From Streptococcus mitis (GTDB taxonomy: Bacteria; Bacillota; Bacilli; Lactobacillales; Streptococcaceae), in the NCBI RefSeq assembly GCF_000722685.1, contig NZ_JPFV01000012.1, positions 1-64,000 on the forward strand: a stretch of 64,000 nt of DNA, given 5' to 3'. The first letter of the stretch is position 1. Every line of letters starts with the position of its first letter. The position numbers and the translations under genes are program-made. Below are positions 53,882 through 64,000 of the stretch, piece after piece. The notes beneath the pieces are model-generated. The model saw nothing but the letters and a program-made list of their open reading frames with translations. It did no database searches and was not told the origin of the DNA.

Positions 53882-54856
53882 TTAAGAACCAAAACTCTTG
53901 AAGAAGTTGACAATGGCCTGCCAAAGGGAGCTTAAGAAGTTCCCACCGTCCTCTAGTGCCTTATCCGCATCAAAGTTAAGGTTGATATTTTTAAAACTGT
54001 CGCCAGCTTGTGATACGATACTTTGTTTAAGGTCATTTAGTGTTTTAGTGAAATCTGCATTGCTGAGTATATCACTCTTTGAGAGATTCAAAGCAAAATT
54101 GATGATGATATTGATCTGGTTTCCTGTTATAACCTGATCAAGTTTGTAATTTTTCAAGGTATCTTCAACAATTTTACGGACATCTTCTTCTGTAAGATTT
54201 CCCTTGCTTTCTTTAGCTTTGGCTAGTCCTGACTTAATATCGGCTAGGGCAACGTTTAATTTATTAGCATCATAGCCTGACTTGTCCTTGTTTTCAGTAT
54301 TGATATCTGACAAAGCCTTCAACTCTTCTTGAGCCAAGTCTTTATTGGCTTGTGGCACCTTGGCTCCATTAGCTTCTAGCGAATAATAGATCCCTGCTAA
54401 AGCACTCTCACCTGTAACGGGAATAGGTGCTGCTACAGTGATTTTGGCGTGTTCCACACCCAAAGTTACGGCTGCATTTCGGTACATATCCTGAGTCACC
54501 TTAGTGATGTTTTCTGGTGTTTCAATCTTGACCTCAAGTGGCGACTTGTCACCTAGTTTTTGAATCTTGGCTGATGAATACAACTGTAAACTAGAGTCAT
54601 TGGCCACATTCATGATTTTAGAATAGACATCAGGTGTCATAGTCTTGAGTTCTTTGGTATCTGTTGAGGCATTGTAGCCCAGTTTTTTAAGGGTTTGATT
54701 TTTTTGGTCTTCAGATAGGGATGAACCTAGGACATATTCAGGTTGGACATAGGTTTCATCGATGACTTTTTGCACATCTGTTGCTGCATGGACGCTATTC
54801 ATAGCTGTTACTGCCCACAAGACCGCAGCACTAGTCAGAAAGAGTTTCTTTCTCAT
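53882..54856 (-). CDS. Secreted DUF1002 protein
   Basis: 324 residues with a clear signal peptide (basic MRKKLF, hydrophobic core, cleavage near VHAATD around residue 25). The mature part matches the DUF1002 pattern, including GYNASTDTKELKTMTP and AAPIPVTGESALAGIYYSLEANG. The C-terminus is an amphipathic/aromatic stretch (LSSLWQAIVNFFKSFG). Last gene of the prfA-glyA operon. Function unknown. Confidence 0.88.
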   Translation of the reverse strand: MRKKLFLTSAAVLWAVTAMNSVHAATDVQKVIDETYVQPEYVLGSSLSEDQKNQTLKKLGYNASTDTKELKTMTPDVYSKIMNVANDSSLQLYSSAKIQKLGDKSPLEVKIETPENITKVTQDMYRNAAVTLGVEHAKITVAAPIPVTGESALAGIYYSLEANGAKVPQANKDLAQEELKALSDINTENKDKSGYDANKLNVALADIKSGLAKAKESKGNLTEEDVRKIVEDTLKNYKLDQVITGNQINIIINFALNLSKSDILSNADFTKTLNDLKQSIVSQAGDSFKNINLNFDADKALEDGGNFLSSLWQAIVNFFKSFGS

Positions 54857-54929
54857 AGGGAATTTCCTCCTTTACCTTTCTAGAGTAATATATCTATCTT
54901 AAAGAAAACTTATAACAAAAACACCTGAC

Positions 54930-55544
54930 CTAGCCAGATGTCGAAAAGAGAGTGAAAGTTTTGATGATGTAAAGGTTGAGTTGAACCTGTCTAGAATAAT
55001 AATAGTTTCCTCCATTTACATAGAGTTCAGCACCGTGAAAAATGGAAATGGGATGAATATAACTATAAGTCTTTCCAGTGGTATTACCAAGCAAGGGAGC
55101 AACAGTATCACGAGAGTACTGTTTGGCCAGAGCCAAGGTATTTTCCTTGCCATTTTGGGCGATAAAATCGATATAGGCAGGTCCAAAATTATAGGCTTGA
55201 ACAGCTGTCCAGACATCAACACCCTTCTTCTGGGCCAGATAAAGATTTTCTGTCAGAGTTTGAACACCTTGCCGAATGCTAGAAGCATTATCATTGATGG
55301 TGTTGGTAGAGCCACTTGCAGACTCACTAGACTGCATAACATCGCCTTCTTTTCCTTTTGTTTCAGTATAAATCATAGCGAGCACAAGCTCTTCGTTTGC
55401 TGGGGTGTCTTTTTCACTCAAGATTTCGCGCACCATGGGTTGATAGGTCATGACTTGCTTGACATCTTGGTGAACGCGGTAAGCTTTATAGCCAGCAAAA
55501 AGGAAGACTGCTAGTACAAGCACTCTTCGAATTCGTTTAAACAT
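54930..55544 (-). CDS. pmp23: Membrane-anchored lysozyme-like peptidoglycan hydrolase (Pmp23-like)
   Basis: 204 residues, about 23 kDa. One N-terminal membrane anchor (about 8-23), then a goose-type lysozyme-like fold with catalytic Glu in [18 protein letters not shown]. This agrees with descriptions of pneumococcal Pmp23, a septum-related hydrolase; the assignment is from memory. It shares the same motifs with the lysozyme half of Tn916 Orf14 in this window. Confidence 0.8.
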   Translation of the reverse strand: MFKRIRRVLVLAVFLFAGYKAYRVHQDVKQVMTYQPMVREILSEKDTPANEELVLAMIYTETKGKEGDVMQSSESASGSTNTINDNASSIRQGVQTLTENLYLAQKKGVDVWTAVQAYNFGPAYIDFIAQNGKENTLALAKQYSRDTVAPLLGNTTGKTYSYIHPISIFHGAELYVNGGNYYYSRQVQLNLYIIKTFTLFSTSG

Positions 55545-56518
55545 TATTTACTTTGAATATCCTCGATATTTTTGATTAAGATAGAGTAAGTTCCATTGTC
55601 GTTTTGGATAAATTCAACAGACTCGGCGTCTTGATAGACATTATTGGGAACGATGAGCTCAATTCCATTTGACAAGGAGAGTTTTTGGTTTTCAAATTTC
55701 TTTAATTGGCGACTGGCATCAATTTCATCAAATTGAACTGGCTCTGGTACTGCTTCTTTGACTTGATCAATAAAGCTCAATCGAGCCGTTAGATTATTAT
55801 CAAAAAGGTCATTGGCCAATTTTTCGGGTGACAATTCATTGCTTTCTTCTAGGTTGTTGAAAATCGCTGATTTGACCTTGGATTGAAATTGAAAATCATC
55901 TGTGTTAAAAGTCTCAGCAATTCTCTGGGCCGTTTTTTCCAGTTCCTTGATAGATTTCTTAGGAGAAATCTTAGGAGCGACAGCAAGAAGATTATCTGAA
56001 AAATAGTTCAAGAAAGTTCCATTGTACTTGATTCGTTTTTCAATCAGATGGTACTTGCGGCTCTGAAGATTGACCACCAAGGCTTCGTCGGCACCCGTTC
56101 CAAATCCAGGCAGGTTATTCTGAGTCAGCTTGATTGGATTATCAACTTCTCCACCGAGGTGAGTCAAGGTCTCCCGCAGAGCAATTCGCAAGAAAGCGAA
56201 ATGTTCTACACCTTCTTTAGAAAATTGCACAAAAATCAAGTCATTGGTCTTGAGGTTTTCAGAAATACTGAACTCTTCTTTCCAGAGATTAGCCAATGTT
56301 ACTGATGTCTCCAACAAATCGTCTGTGATATGATTGAAGAAGGGATTTTCTTCCTCGAAAATCCCAGTCTTGGCTTCATCTGAATACACACGTTCAATTT
56401 TTCTACGCAGGTATTCTTCGATTTTTGGAGTAATATTGAGAAGCTTATCCGCTAGGAACAGCTCGGTATCATCCGGACTGAACTGGTGAATAATGGCTTT
56501 CTTAATATAAATATCCAT
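55544..56518 (-). CDS. Nucleoid-associated protein (YejK/NdpA family)
   Basis: 324 residues from [10 protein letters not shown], which starts 7 bp after the glyA stop with an AGGA site; upstream in-frame codons lie inside glyA. The layout with [20 protein letters not shown] and [17 protein letters not shown] fits the NdpA/37-kDa nucleoid-associated family. It shares one base with the next gene. Confidence 0.85.
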   Translation of the reverse strand: MDIYIKKAIIHQFSPDDTELFLADKLLNITPKIEEYLRRKIERVYSDEAKTGIFEEENPFFNHITDDLLETSVTLANLWKEEFSISENLKTNDLIFVQFSKEGVEHFAFLRIALRETLTHLGGEVDNPIKLTQNNLPGFGTGADEALVVNLQSRKYHLIEKRIKYNGTFLNYFSDNLLAVAPKISPKKSIKELEKTAQRIAETFNTDDFQFQSKVKSAIFNNLEESNELSPEKLANDLFDNNLTARLSFIDQVKEAVPEPVQFDEIDASRQLKKFENQKLSLSNGIELIVPNNVYQDAESVEFIQNDNGTYSILIKNIEDIQSK

Positions 56519-56525
56519 AAAAGTT

Positions 56526-57782
56526 TTAGTCCTCGTATAATGGGAAGGCATCTGTCAATTCTTTGACTGCACTTCTCACTTCTTCTAAGACAGCTTCATT
56601 TTCTGCATTTTTAAGGGTTTTAATGATGAGCTCAGCCACTTTGCGACTTTCTTCTTCACCAAATCCACGTGCAGTAATAGCTGCTGCTCCGATACGAATC
56701 CCACTAGTCTTGAATGGTGACAAGGTTTCGTAAGGGATTGAGTTTTTATTTAAGGTAATATTGACTTCATCCAGCAAGTTTTGAGCAACTTTTCCGTTTT
56801 CTACAACCTTAGTCACATCCACTAGGAAGAGGTGGTTTTCAGTCCCGCCAGAAATGATACGGAAATCAGGGTCTTGCAAGAAGACATCTGCCATAGCCTT
56901 ACTGTTTTTGATAACATTAGCAGCGTATTCCTTGAAGGCTGGATCCAAAACTTCTTTGAAGGAAACAGCTTTAGCTGCCACAACGTGCTCCAAAGGACCA
57001 CCCTGAATACCAGGGAAAATAGCTGAATTGATTTTCTTAGCTAAGTTTTCATCATTGGTCAAAATCAAACCACCACGAGGGCCACGAAGGGTTTTGTGGG
57101 TTGTGGTTGTTGTGATATGAGCGTATGGCACTGGGCTAGGATGTAGACCAGCTGCAACCAAACCAGCGATGTGGGCCATATCTACCATGAGCTTAGCCCC
57201 AACAGCATCTGCAATTTCACGGAATTTTGAAAAGTCGATAATTTGAGAATAGGCTGAAGCACCTGCTACGATCAATTTTGGTTTTACTTCTTGGGCTTGT
57301 TTTAAAATAGCATCAAAGTCCAAGAGTTCGGTCTCAGGATCCACACTATAAGAAACAAAGTTGTAGGTTTGACCAGAGAAGCTGACAGGAGCTCCGTGAG
57401 TCAAGTGTCCACCAGCTGCTAAATCCATTCCCATAACAGTATCACCTGGCTCAATCAAGGCCATGTATGCCGCACAGTTAGCTTGGCTTCCTGAGTGAGG
57501 TTGGACATTGGCAAATTTAGCACCGAAAATTTCTTTTGCGCGTTCAATGGCTAGAGTTTCTACCATATCTACCACATCTGTACCACCATAATAACGGCGT
57601 CCTGGGTAGCCTTCGGCGTATTTATTCGTCAAGATAGACCCTTGAGCTGCCATAACTGCCTTGGAAACCACGTTTTCCGAAGCAATCAACTCAATGTTGT
57701 TTTGTTGGCGTTCTTCTTCTTTGGAAATAGCATTCCAGAGATCAGCATCATATGCTTTAAAATCATCTTTGTCAAAAATCAT
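56526..57782 (-). CDS. glyA: Serine hydroxymethyltransferase
   Basis: 418 residues. PLP-binding Lys in [14 protein letters not shown] near residue 229, folate-side motifs GRRYYGG and [13 protein letters not shown]. It converts serine and tetrahydrofolate to glycine and methylene-THF. Intact, in the prfA-prmC-tsaC operon. Confidence 0.97.
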   Translation of the reverse strand: MIFDKDDFKAYDADLWNAISKEEERQQNNIELIASENVVSKAVMAAQGSILTNKYAEGYPGRRYYGGTDVVDMVETLAIERAKEIFGAKFANVQPHSGSQANCAAYMALIEPGDTVMGMDLAAGGHLTHGAPVSFSGQTYNFVSYSVDPETELLDFDAILKQAQEVKPKLIVAGASAYSQIIDFSKFREIADAVGAKLMVDMAHIAGLVAAGLHPSPVPYAHITTTTTHKTLRGPRGGLILTNDENLAKKINSAIFPGIQGGPLEHVVAAKAVSFKEVLDPAFKEYAANVIKNSKAMADVFLQDPDFRIISGGTENHLFLVDVTKVVENGKVAQNLLDEVNITLNKNSIPYETLSPFKTSGIRIGAAAITARGFGEEESRKVAELIIKTLKNAENEAVLEEVRSAVKELTDAFPLYED

Positions 57783-57842
57783 AGGTCTTCTCCTTTATAG
57801 TGTGACTGGTCCCTTAATTTAATTTTACAGTAAGAAAGTAAA

Positions 57843-58274
57843 CTAAAAGATGCGAATAAACCGTTTCTGCACTTTATCACAAGTATAACCAACTTTTTCA
57901 TAAAATGCATGAGCACCCAGACGATGATCGGCAGAGTTCAAGCGGATAAACCCATAACCGCGTCTTTTTGCTTCTTGCTCCAACCCTTGTAGTAAGCTTT
58001 TACCAATACCTTGACCTTGTACTTGAGGTGAAACTGCTAAGCCTAAGATGTTAAATCCTGCTTTAGAATAAAGGGATTCATAAACCTCAGCGTGGACATA
58101 TCCAAGTAAGACATGACTGTTTACATCCTCATAGCCAAGTAGAAAATGATGGGAATCCTGAGACAGTCTAGCTAGTTGGCTAGCCGTTTCCCCTGGACTA
58201 AAAGAATAACCCAAAGCCTCTTGGTTAATCTCGCATATAGCATTTATATCTGTTTCTTTCAAATCTCTTAGCAT
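57843..58274 (-). CDS. GNAT N-acetyltransferase (RimI-like)
   Basis: 143 residues from MLRDLKETDI; GAGGAGG lies 7 nt upstream of this second ATG, while the first ATG is too close. Acetyl-CoA loop is LAVSPQVQGQGIGKSLL and motif B RLNSADHRLGAHAFYEKVGY. Substrate not predictable. It lies directly after the Sua5-type gene. Confidence 0.88.
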   Translation of the reverse strand: MLRDLKETDINAICEINQEALGYSFSPGETASQLARLSQDSHHFLLGYEDVNSHVLLGYVHAEVYESLYSKAGFNILGLAVSPQVQGQGIGKSLLQGLEQEAKRRGYGFIRLNSADHRLGAHAFYEKVGYTCDKVQKRFIRIF

Positions 58275-58276
58275 CT

Positions 58277-58879
58277 TCATTCCTCCTCAAAAGAAATCTC
58301 TGGCAACTGAACAAGAATATCTTCTCGCTTAATGGCCCCTTGGCGTAAGATTTTCACCTTGGCTCCAGACAAGTCTAAAATAGTTGAATCCTGTCCAGTT
58401 AGAAAAGCATCGTCTTCCAGGCCCAGAACCTCTTGGTCAAAATCCTCTAGAATTTGATTAAAACTCACTCCACTTGCCTGACCTGAGATATTGGCAGACG
58501 GCCCAATCAAGGGACCTGTCTCTCGAATAAAATCCAGCGTAATGAGGTGACTAGGCATCCGAAATCCAACAGTTGCAAGACCAGAATTGACCCAATAGGG
58601 AACTCTGTCATTGGCTTCGAGAATAATGGTCAAGGGACCTGGTAAAAAGGTCTCGACAAGTTTTTGTAGATAAGCTGGCTGATTCTTTGAAAAGTACAAG
58701 ATGTCCTCTAGAGAGGCAACATTGAGGTTAAGAGCCTTGTCTCTAGGACGACGTTTGAGTCGGTATACATGGTCCACTGCTTTTTCGTCTAGAGCCTTGG
58801 CAAAAAGACCGTAAACAGTCTCTGTAGGCAGAACGACAGCTCCACCATTTTCCAACTCTTGTCTAATCTTGTTTATCAT
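58277..58879 (-). CDS. tsaC: Threonylcarbamoyl-AMP synthase (Sua5/YrdC/TsaC)
   Basis: 200 residues from MINKIRQELE, overlapping the prmC end by 17 bases; longer frames run inside prmC. Motifs PTETVYGL, KRRPRDKALNLN and GPSANISGQASG are complete. It makes threonylcarbamoyl-adenylate for tRNA t6A37. Compare the divergent extra copy at 34329-34979. Confidence 0.92.
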   Translation of the reverse strand: MINKIRQELENGGAVVLPTETVYGLFAKALDEKAVDHVYRLKRRPRDKALNLNVASLEDILYFSKNQPAYLQKLVETFLPGPLTIILEANDRVPYWVNSGLATVGFRMPSHLITLDFIRETGPLIGPSANISGQASGVSFNQILEDFDQEVLGLEDDAFLTGQDSTILDLSGAKVKILRQGAIKREDILVQLPEISFEEE

Positions 58880-59699
58880 CAACGACAACCATCCTATCTT
58901 GTCCAAACTGATCCTTGAGTGTTCGTACTCGCTTTTCAGGAAGATGTTTCCTAAAAAGCTCAGGAACACTTTGACCTTGCTTGTATCCAATTTCAAGGTA
59001 AATCTTACCACCATCTTTGAGATAGCCCTTTGCATCTTCCGCAATTCTACGGTAAATAGCTAGGCCATCCTCATCTGCAAAGAGAGCTAGATGAGGCTCT
59101 GAATGCAAAACATTCAAACCGACCTCTGACACATCTTCACGAGAGATATAGGGTGGATTGGAAACAATTATATCATATTTTTCAGAAATTTCTGTAAAAC
59201 AGTCAGATTTTTTTAAAAATATTTGAAGATTTTGATTTTTAGCATTTTCATTAGCTACATCTAAAGCATCTTGGGAAATATCTGCTGCTGTCACTGACCA
59301 ATCTGGTCTGTTTTTTGCTAAGGCGAGAGCAATAGCTCCACTACCTGTTCCAATATCCAGAACTGAAAGATTCGTCTCAGGATTTTCAGCCAGGATAAGC
59401 TCCACCAACTCCTCTGTTTCTGGACGAGGGATCAATACTCGCTCATCAACTTTTAACTGCATTCCAAAGAAATCTGCATGACCGATAATGTACTGGGCTG
59501 GTTTATGAGCTACTAACTGCTGGTAAATTTCCCCTACAAATTGTTTTTCTTCCTCTGTTACCTCTTGCTGGAGGGCAAAAACAAAGTCTGTAAAAGTGAG
59601 GTTTTTCAGGCTACGATAGACAAAAGAGAGGCTTTCAGCTTCCTCTCCTTGTCTTATCAACTCTTCTTCAAAATCTGAAAATAATTGAGCTAATTTCAT
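58863..59699 (-). CDS. prmC: Release factor glutamine methyltransferase
   Basis: 278 residues. N-terminal helical domain, SAM motif LDIGTGSGAIALALA and catalytic NPPY (VSNPPYISRED) near residue 180. It methylates the GGQ glutamine of release factors and starts at the last base of prfA, its substrate gene. Confidence 0.96.
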   Translation of the reverse strand: MKLAQLFSDFEEELIRQGEEAESLSFVYRSLKNLTFTDFVFALQQEVTEEEKQFVGEIYQQLVAHKPAQYIIGHADFFGMQLKVDERVLIPRPETEELVELILAENPETNLSVLDIGTGSGAIALALAKNRPDWSVTAADISQDALDVANENAKNQNLQIFLKKSDCFTEISEKYDIIVSNPPYISREDVSEVGLNVLHSEPHLALFADEDGLAIYRRIAEDAKGYLKDGGKIYLEIGYKQGQSVPELFRKHLPEKRVRTLKDQFGQDRMVVVDDKQD

Positions 59700-60778
59700 T
59701 ATTTATTTAATTCTTCTAATTTTTGTGTTTGATCATAGAGCACCAAGGCATCCACGACTTCATCCAATTTACCAGACAAAATGGTATCTAGTTTTTGGAG
59801 GGTTAAACCGATACGGTGGTCTGTGACACGGTTTTGTGGGAAGTTATAAGTACGAATCCGTTCTGAACGGTCACCAGTACCGATTGTTGACTTACGCTCA
59901 GCGTCTTGTTCGTCTTGTGCAATCTGAGCAAAGTGGTCAGCAACACGCGCACGAATGATTTTCATGGCCTTCTCACGGTTTTTCTGCTGGGTACGTTCTT
60001 CCTGCATCTCAACCTTGATATTGGTTGGCAAGTGAACGATACGAACGGCTGTCGCAACCTTATTGACGTTCTGTCCACCAGCACCAGAGGCATGGTAGAT
60101 GTCAACACGAAGGTCTTTTGGATCAATATCGTATTCAACTTCTTCCACTTCAGGCATAACAAGAACTGTCGCTGTCGAAGTATGAACACGGCCTTGGCTT
60201 TCTGTCACAGGAACACGTTGCACACGATGGGCACCAGATTCATACTTGAGTTTAGAGTAAACAGATTGACCTGAAACCATGGCAACGACTTCTTTGAAAC
60301 CACCGACACCGTTCATAGAAGCTTCCATGACTTCAAATCGCCAGCCTTGGGCTTCTGCATACTTTTGGTACATAGTTAGAAGGTCTCCGGCGAAAAGTGC
60401 CGCTTCGTCACCACCAGCCGCTCCACGAATTTCAAGGATGATGTTCTTGTCATCGTTTGGATCCTTTGGAAGGAGCAAAATTTTGAGTTTTTCTTCGTAT
60501 TCTTCTTTTTCAGCCTTGGCATCTTTCAATTCTTGCTTAGCCATTTCTTCCAAATCCGCATCTTCGCCTGATTCCTTAATCATCTCTTCGGCATCAACGA
60601 TGTTTTGAAGGACTTGTTTGTATTCTCGATAAGCCGTCACTGTATCACGGCTTGAAGCCTCTTCTTTTGAGAGATCCATGAAACGCTTGGTGTCCGAAAC
60701 CACATCTGGGTCACTGAGCAACTCTCCTAATTCTTCATAACGGTCTTCTACAGCTTGTAGTTGATCATAGATATTCAT
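59699..60778 (-). CDS. prfA: Peptide chain release factor 1
   Basis: 359 residues. The GGQ loop ([12 protein letters not shown]) is near residue 233 and the stop-codon recognition region contains PVTES. Normal length. First of the prfA-prmC-tsaC-GNAT-glyA run. Confidence 0.97.
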   Translation of the reverse strand: MNIYDQLQAVEDRYEELGELLSDPDVVSDTKRFMDLSKEEASSRDTVTAYREYKQVLQNIVDAEEMIKESGEDADLEEMAKQELKDAKAEKEEYEEKLKILLLPKDPNDDKNIILEIRGAAGGDEAALFAGDLLTMYQKYAEAQGWRFEVMEASMNGVGGFKEVVAMVSGQSVYSKLKYESGAHRVQRVPVTESQGRVHTSTATVLVMPEVEEVEYDIDPKDLRVDIYHASGAGGQNVNKVATAVRIVHLPTNIKVEMQEERTQQKNREKAMKIIRARVADHFAQIAQDEQDAERKSTIGTGDRSERIRTYNFPQNRVTDHRIGLTLQKLDTILSGKLDEVVDALVLYDQTQKLEELNK

Positions 60779-60787
60779 TTTTTCTCC

Positions 60788-61267
60788 TTATTTCTCAATT
60801 GTTAAATCATAGATTGCTACTACTTCGTTCTCGGATATTTCCCCAGTTTCTTTAAATCCATAACTGAGGTAACAATATCTTGCATGTTCGTTTTCTGGTT
60901 CATAAGACAACCAAAGTTTATTGCTTAAACCTGCTGGCGCTGTCCGAACATAGTCTAGTACTTTATCCATAATTGGTTTAAAATATCCTTGATTTTGAAA
61001 ATTCTTATCAATCATAAAACGAAATAGTAAATAATTTCCACTACTAATTCCGATCTTTTTATCATAAGCTATCATCACAAAACCTATAATTGCATCATTA
61101 TCATAAACTGCCAATGGAGCTACAAAATCTCCATTTTTAGTGTAGACGTATGCTTCAGCTAAACTAATTGCGTTGGTTGCAATGAATTGTTTTTGATATT
61201 CCTTGACATCCAAATTCAAAACATCAAAATAATTTTCCATTGTAACATCTCTTAGTTCAATTGTCAT
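60788..61267 (-). CDS. GNAT-family acetyltransferase
   Basis: 159 residues. Motif [21 protein letters not shown] is GNAT-like, though the usual GxG is weak, and motif B is [23 protein letters not shown]. Similar to spermine/spermidine-type acetyltransferases; substrate unknown. Its start overlaps the tdk stop by 11 bases. Confidence 0.85.
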   Translation of the reverse strand: MTIELRDVTMENYFDVLNLDVKEYQKQFIATNAISLAEAYVYTKNGDFVAPLAVYDNDAIIGFVMIAYDKKIGISSGNYLLFRFMIDKNFQNQGYFKPIMDKVLDYVRTAPAGLSNKLWLSYEPENEHARYCYLSYGFKETGEISENEVVAIYDLTIEK

Positions 61268-61856
61268 AGTTTTGCTCCTTGTTAGAGGTTATCATTGGCG
61301 CAAAATAATGTTTACGGCAAACCGAGATATAGGTTTCGTTACCACCAATCTGGATCTGTTCTCCATCGTAAACGGGCAGTCCATCCTGTGTTCGCAAAAC
61401 CATAGTCGCCTTTTTCTTACAATACTGACAGATGGTCTTGATTTCGTCAATCTTGTCTGCTAAGAGCAAGAGATACTTGGAACCTTCGAACAGTTCATTG
61501 CGAAAGTCATTTTTCAAGCCAAAAGCCATGACGGGTATATCTAACTCGTCCACAACACGAGCTAGGTCGTAAACATGATGACGTTTGAGAAACTGGGCTT
61601 CATCGACCAAAACACAGTAAGGTGTTTCTGGTAGGTCTCGGATATAGCCAAAGATATCCGTCGTCTCCTCAATTGCAAGAGCAGGGCGTTTCATACCGAT
61701 TCGACTCGACACATAGCCAACACCGTCACGCGTATCCAGAGCCGAGGTCATAATCACAACACCTTTTCCTTGCTCCTCATAGTTATAGGCCACCTTGAGA
61801 ATCTCAATCGTCTTACCAGAGTTCATGGTCCCATAACGATAATACAACTGTGCCAT
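61257..61856 (-). CDS. tdk: Thymidine kinase
   Basis: 199 residues of the type II family. P-loop YGTMNSGKT near residue 10, catalytic Glu in VLVDEAQFL, and a zinc site formed by CQYCKK and SVCRKHY. It salvages thymidine to dTMP. Confidence 0.96.
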   Translation of the reverse strand: MAQLYYRYGTMNSGKTIEILKVAYNYEEQGKGVVIMTSALDTRDGVGYVSSRIGMKRPALAIEETTDIFGYIRDLPETPYCVLVDEAQFLKRHHVYDLARVVDELDIPVMAFGLKNDFRNELFEGSKYLLLLADKIDEIKTICQYCKKKATMVLRTQDGLPVYDGEQIQIGGNETYISVCRKHYFAPMITSNKEQNYDN

Positions 61857-61979
61857 GTTTCTTGCTTCACGTCCATTTCTAAATTTTTGCTACATTCTAG
61901 TATATCATAATTTTCTTAAGCTTTAAACGGCAAAATGTGGTAAAATAGAAGAAATCAAAAACTAGTGGAGGAAGCTATT

Positions 61980-62162
61980 ATGCCATTTGTACGCATCGAT
62001 TTATTTGAAGGACGCACGCTCGAGCAAAAGAAAGCTCTTGCTAAGGAAGTAACAGAAGCTGTTGTTCGTAACACTGGAGCCCCTCAATCTGCTGTCCATG
62101 TCATCATCAACGACATGCCAGAAGGAACTTATTTCCCACAAGGGGAAATGCGCACCAAATAA
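61980..62162 (+). CDS. 4-oxalocrotonate tautomerase-family protein
   Basis: 60 residues from MPFVRIDLFEG, with GGAGGAAG before the ATG. After Met removal, Pro1 would be the catalytic base, and the size matches the 4-OT family. Physiological substrate unknown. Divergent from tdk, ends in a terminator. Confidence 0.9.
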   Translation: MPFVRIDLFEGRTLEQKKALAKEVTEAVVRNTGAPQSAVHVIINDMPEGTYFPQGEMRTK

Positions 62163-62165
62163 ACT

Positions 62166-62194
62166 AGCTTAAGCAGAATTGCTTAGGCTTTTTC
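62166..62194 (+). terminator. Terminator after the tautomerase gene
   Basis: AGCTTAAGCA/TGCTTAGGCT 10-bp stem with one G-T pair and a GAAT loop, then TTTTTC, a few bases after the stop. Confidence 0.8.
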
Positions 62195-62213
62195 AATCTC
62201 CAAGTAGCATCCA

Positions 62214-62242
62214 TTGAAGAAATAGTTCAAATTTGTTACAAT
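62214..62242 (+). promoter_or_regulatory. Promoter of mnmE
   Basis: TTGAAG (62214-62219) and TACAAT (62237-62242) with a 17-bp spacer, 57 bp before the mnmE start. Confidence 0.65.
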
Positions 62243-62299
62243 TTGAAAGGATACTTGGAAAAATTTCCAAAAAAAGAGCTATTAATTAAAGGAAATATT

Positions 62300-63673
62300 A
62301 TGATTACACGTGAATTTGATACCATCGCTGCTATCTCTACTCCACTAGGTGAAGGGGCTATTGGTATTGTCCGCCTGAGCGGAACAGAAAGTTTTGCTAT
62401 TGCGCAAAAGATTTTTAAAGGGAAAGACTTGAGTCAGGTTGCTAGCCATACCCTTAACTACGGTCACATCGTTGACCCTCAGACAGGAAAAGTCATGGAC
62501 GAGGTTATGATTGGAGCTATGAAGTCTCCAAAAACCTTCACTCGTGAGGATATTATCGAGATTAACACCCACGGTGGGATTGCAGTCACTAATGAAATAT
62601 TACAACTAGCGATTCGTGAAGGGGCTCGCATGGCAGAGCCTGGTGAATTTACCAAACGTGCCTTCCTAAATGGACGTGTGGACTTGACACAGGCTGAGGC
62701 TGTAATGGACATCATCCGCGCCAAGACAGACAAGGCCATGAACATTGCGGTCAAACAACTTGATGGTTCCCTTTCTGATCTTATCAATAATACCCGTCAA
62801 GAAATCCTCAATACTCTTGCCCAAGTCGAGGTTAATATTGACTATCCTGAGTATGACGATGTTGAGGAAGCCACTACTGCTGTTGTCCGAGAGAAGACTA
62901 GGGAGTTTGAGCAATTGCTAACCAATCTCCTTAGGACAGCCCGCCGCGGTAAAATCCTTCGTGAAGGAATTTCCACTGCCATCATCGGCCGCCCCAACGT
63001 TGGGAAATCTAGCCTCCTCAACAACCTCTTGCGTGAGGACAAGGCTATCGTCACAGATATTGCTGGTACGACACGTGATGTCATTGAAGAATACGTCAAC
63101 ATCAACGGTGTCCCACTCAAACTGATTGATACAGCTGGTATTCGTGAAACGGATGATATTGTGGAGCAAATCGGTGTTGAGCGTTCAAAAAAAGCCCTCA
63201 AGGAAGCTGACTTGGTTCTACTGGTGCTAAATGCCAGTGAACCACTAACCGCCCAAGACAGACAACTTCTTGAGATTAGCCAAGATACAAACCGTATTAT
63301 TCTTCTTAACAAAACCGACCTGCCTGAAGCGATTGAAACTTCGGAACTACCTGAAGACGTTATTCGTATTTCAGTTCTTAAAAACCAAAATATCGAAAAG
63401 ATTGAAGAGAGAATCAACAACCTCTTCTTTGAAAATGCTGGTTTGGTTGAACAAGATGCTACTTACTTGTCAAATGCTCGTCACATTTCCTTGATTGAGA
63501 AGGCTGTTGAAAGCCTACAAGCTGTTAATGAAGGTCTTGAACTGGGAATGCCAGTTGACTTGCTTCAAGTTGACTTGACCCGCACTTGGGAAATTCTCGG
63601 TGAAATCACTGGAGATGCTGCTCCAGATGAACTCATTACCCAGCTCTTTAGCCAATTCTGTTTAGGAAAATAA
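62300..63673 (+). CDS. mnmE: tRNA uridine-34 modification GTPase MnmE
   Basis: 457 residues from [13 protein letters not shown] with AAAGGAAA upstream; a longer frame has no ribosome site. Formyl-THF-binding N-domain, G domain with GRPNVGKSS (about 229-237), DTAGI and NKTDL, and the C-terminal FCLGK with the essential Cys. Together with MnmG it makes cmnm5U34 in tRNA. Confidence 0.96.
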   Translation: MITREFDTIAAISTPLGEGAIGIVRLSGTESFAIAQKIFKGKDLSQVASHTLNYGHIVDPQTGKVMDEVMIGAMKSPKTFTREDIIEINTHGGIAVTNEILQLAIREGARMAEPGEFTKRAFLNGRVDLTQAEAVMDIIRAKTDKAMNIAVKQLDGSLSDLINNTRQEILNTLAQVEVNIDYPEYDDVEEATTAVVREKTREFEQLLTNLLRTARRGKILREGISTAIIGRPNVGKSSLLNNLLREDKAIVTDIAGTTRDVIEEYVNINGVPLKLIDTAGIRETDDIVEQIGVERSKKALKEADLVLLVLNASEPLTAQDRQLLEISQDTNRIILLNKTDLPEAIETSELPEDVIRISVLKNQNIEKIEERINNLFFENAGLVEQDATYLSNARHISLIEKAVESLQAVNEGLELGMPVDLLQVDLTRTWEILGEITGDAAPDELITQLFSQFCLGK

Positions 63674-63675
63674 GA

Positions 63676-63709
63676 AAAATCCATGATCGTTCTTGCGGTC
63701 ATGGATTTT
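63676..63709. terminator. Bidirectional terminator between mnmE and dapA
   Basis: 13-bp stem AAAATCCATGATC/GGTCATGGATTTT with one G-T pair and an 8-nt loop between convergent genes. Confidence 0.85.
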
Positions 63710-63719
63710 ATTGTCTTTA

Positions 63720-64000
63720 TTAGTAATCTGGTCTTAAGACCCCTGTTACAGTTGCCTTAGTTGCTTCGTAGTCGCCATCTACGACAACCTTGATAATACG
63801 TTTGGCATCTTCTTCTGGTGCTGGAACAAGAGGTAGACGAGTTGGGCCAGCTTCAAATCCCATATAGTTAAGAACTGCCTTAACTGGAGCAGGACTTGGA
63901 TAAGAGAAGAGGGCATTAACCTTAGGAATGAATTTACGCTGAATAGCTGCAGCTTTCTTCATGTCGCTTTCTGCAATTGCAGTAAACATTTCGTGCATCT
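63720..64000 (-). CDS. dapA: 4-hydroxy-tetrahydrodipicolinate synthase, C-terminal part
   Basis: 93 or so residues of the C-terminal helical region, ending [22 protein letters not shown]; the N-terminal part runs off the right edge. [24 protein letters not shown] is a typical DapA C-terminal segment. The enzyme starts the diaminopimelate/lysine branch. Pneumococcal gene order (dapA near mnmE) agrees. Confidence 0.9.
   Translation of the reverse strand, partial: MHEMFTAIAESDMKKAAAIQRKFIPKVNALFSYPSPAPVKAVLNYMGFEAGPTRLPLVPAPEEDAKRIIKVVVDGDYEATKATVTGVLRPDY

Noticed and set aside
58880..59044. Extended N-terminus for the Sua5-type protein
   Set aside because: The extra codons lie inside prmC in another frame, and the conserved protein begins at MINKIRQELE.
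62345..63420. Long minus-strand frames opposite mnmE
   Set aside because: Antisense shadows of a highly conserved gene with strong codon bias.

Overview
The window reads as a Streptococcus pneumoniae (or very close S. mitis-group) chromosome carrying a large composite integrative and conjugative element (ICE). The right-hand block, about 52.4-64 kb, is ordinary pneumococcal core sequence: rlmCD, a DUF1002 protein, a Pmp23-like lysozyme, a nucleoid-associated protein, glyA, a GNAT, a Sua5-type gene, prmC, prfA, a second GNAT and tdk on the minus strand; a 4-oxalocrotonate tautomerase and mnmE on the plus strand; and the end of dapA. Gene content and order match my memory of the pneumococcal block around SP_1014-SP_1029.

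From about 1 to 52.4 kb the DNA is mobile. Bases 1 to about 12,055 are a Tn916-family element: the tet(M) leader/attenuator at the left edge (tet(M) itself lies outside), then orf13 to orf23 with oriT. It has inserted into the M16-peptidase gene of an AT-rich cluster (12.04-15.5 kb: ABC exporter, 27-residue acidic peptide, RRE/ThiF-like E1 enzyme, M16 protease) that looks like a ribosomally made, modified peptide pathway. This is the best candidate for an undescribed system.

The host ICE is of the Tn5252/Tn5253 type. It holds a 2,072-residue methylase-helicase, a TSP3-repeat protein, a DUF3990-like two-gene unit, a Mega/Tn1207.1-type macrolide efflux element (mef, frameshifted msr(D), UmuC and YolD remnants), two group II intron remnants, a LysR-controlled four-gene metabolic cluster, a GNAT toxin-antitoxin pair, and a type IV secretion module (CHAP/lysozyme, VirB4, PrgI, VirB6, pilin, frameshifted VirD4). 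It ends in accessory genes, a C5 DNA methyltransferase and a RepA-like initiator, beside the 3' end of rlmCD.

Patterns across regions: RumA-type C-terminal codons occur at three places inside the ICE besides rlmCD; three genes (umuC remnant, msr(D), virD4) each appear to lack one A in a poly-A run; and a strongly folded leader RNA precedes the VirD4-side operon. No integrase or ICE relaxase lies in the window, so both are presumably further left. No tRNA, rRNA or CRISPR array was seen.
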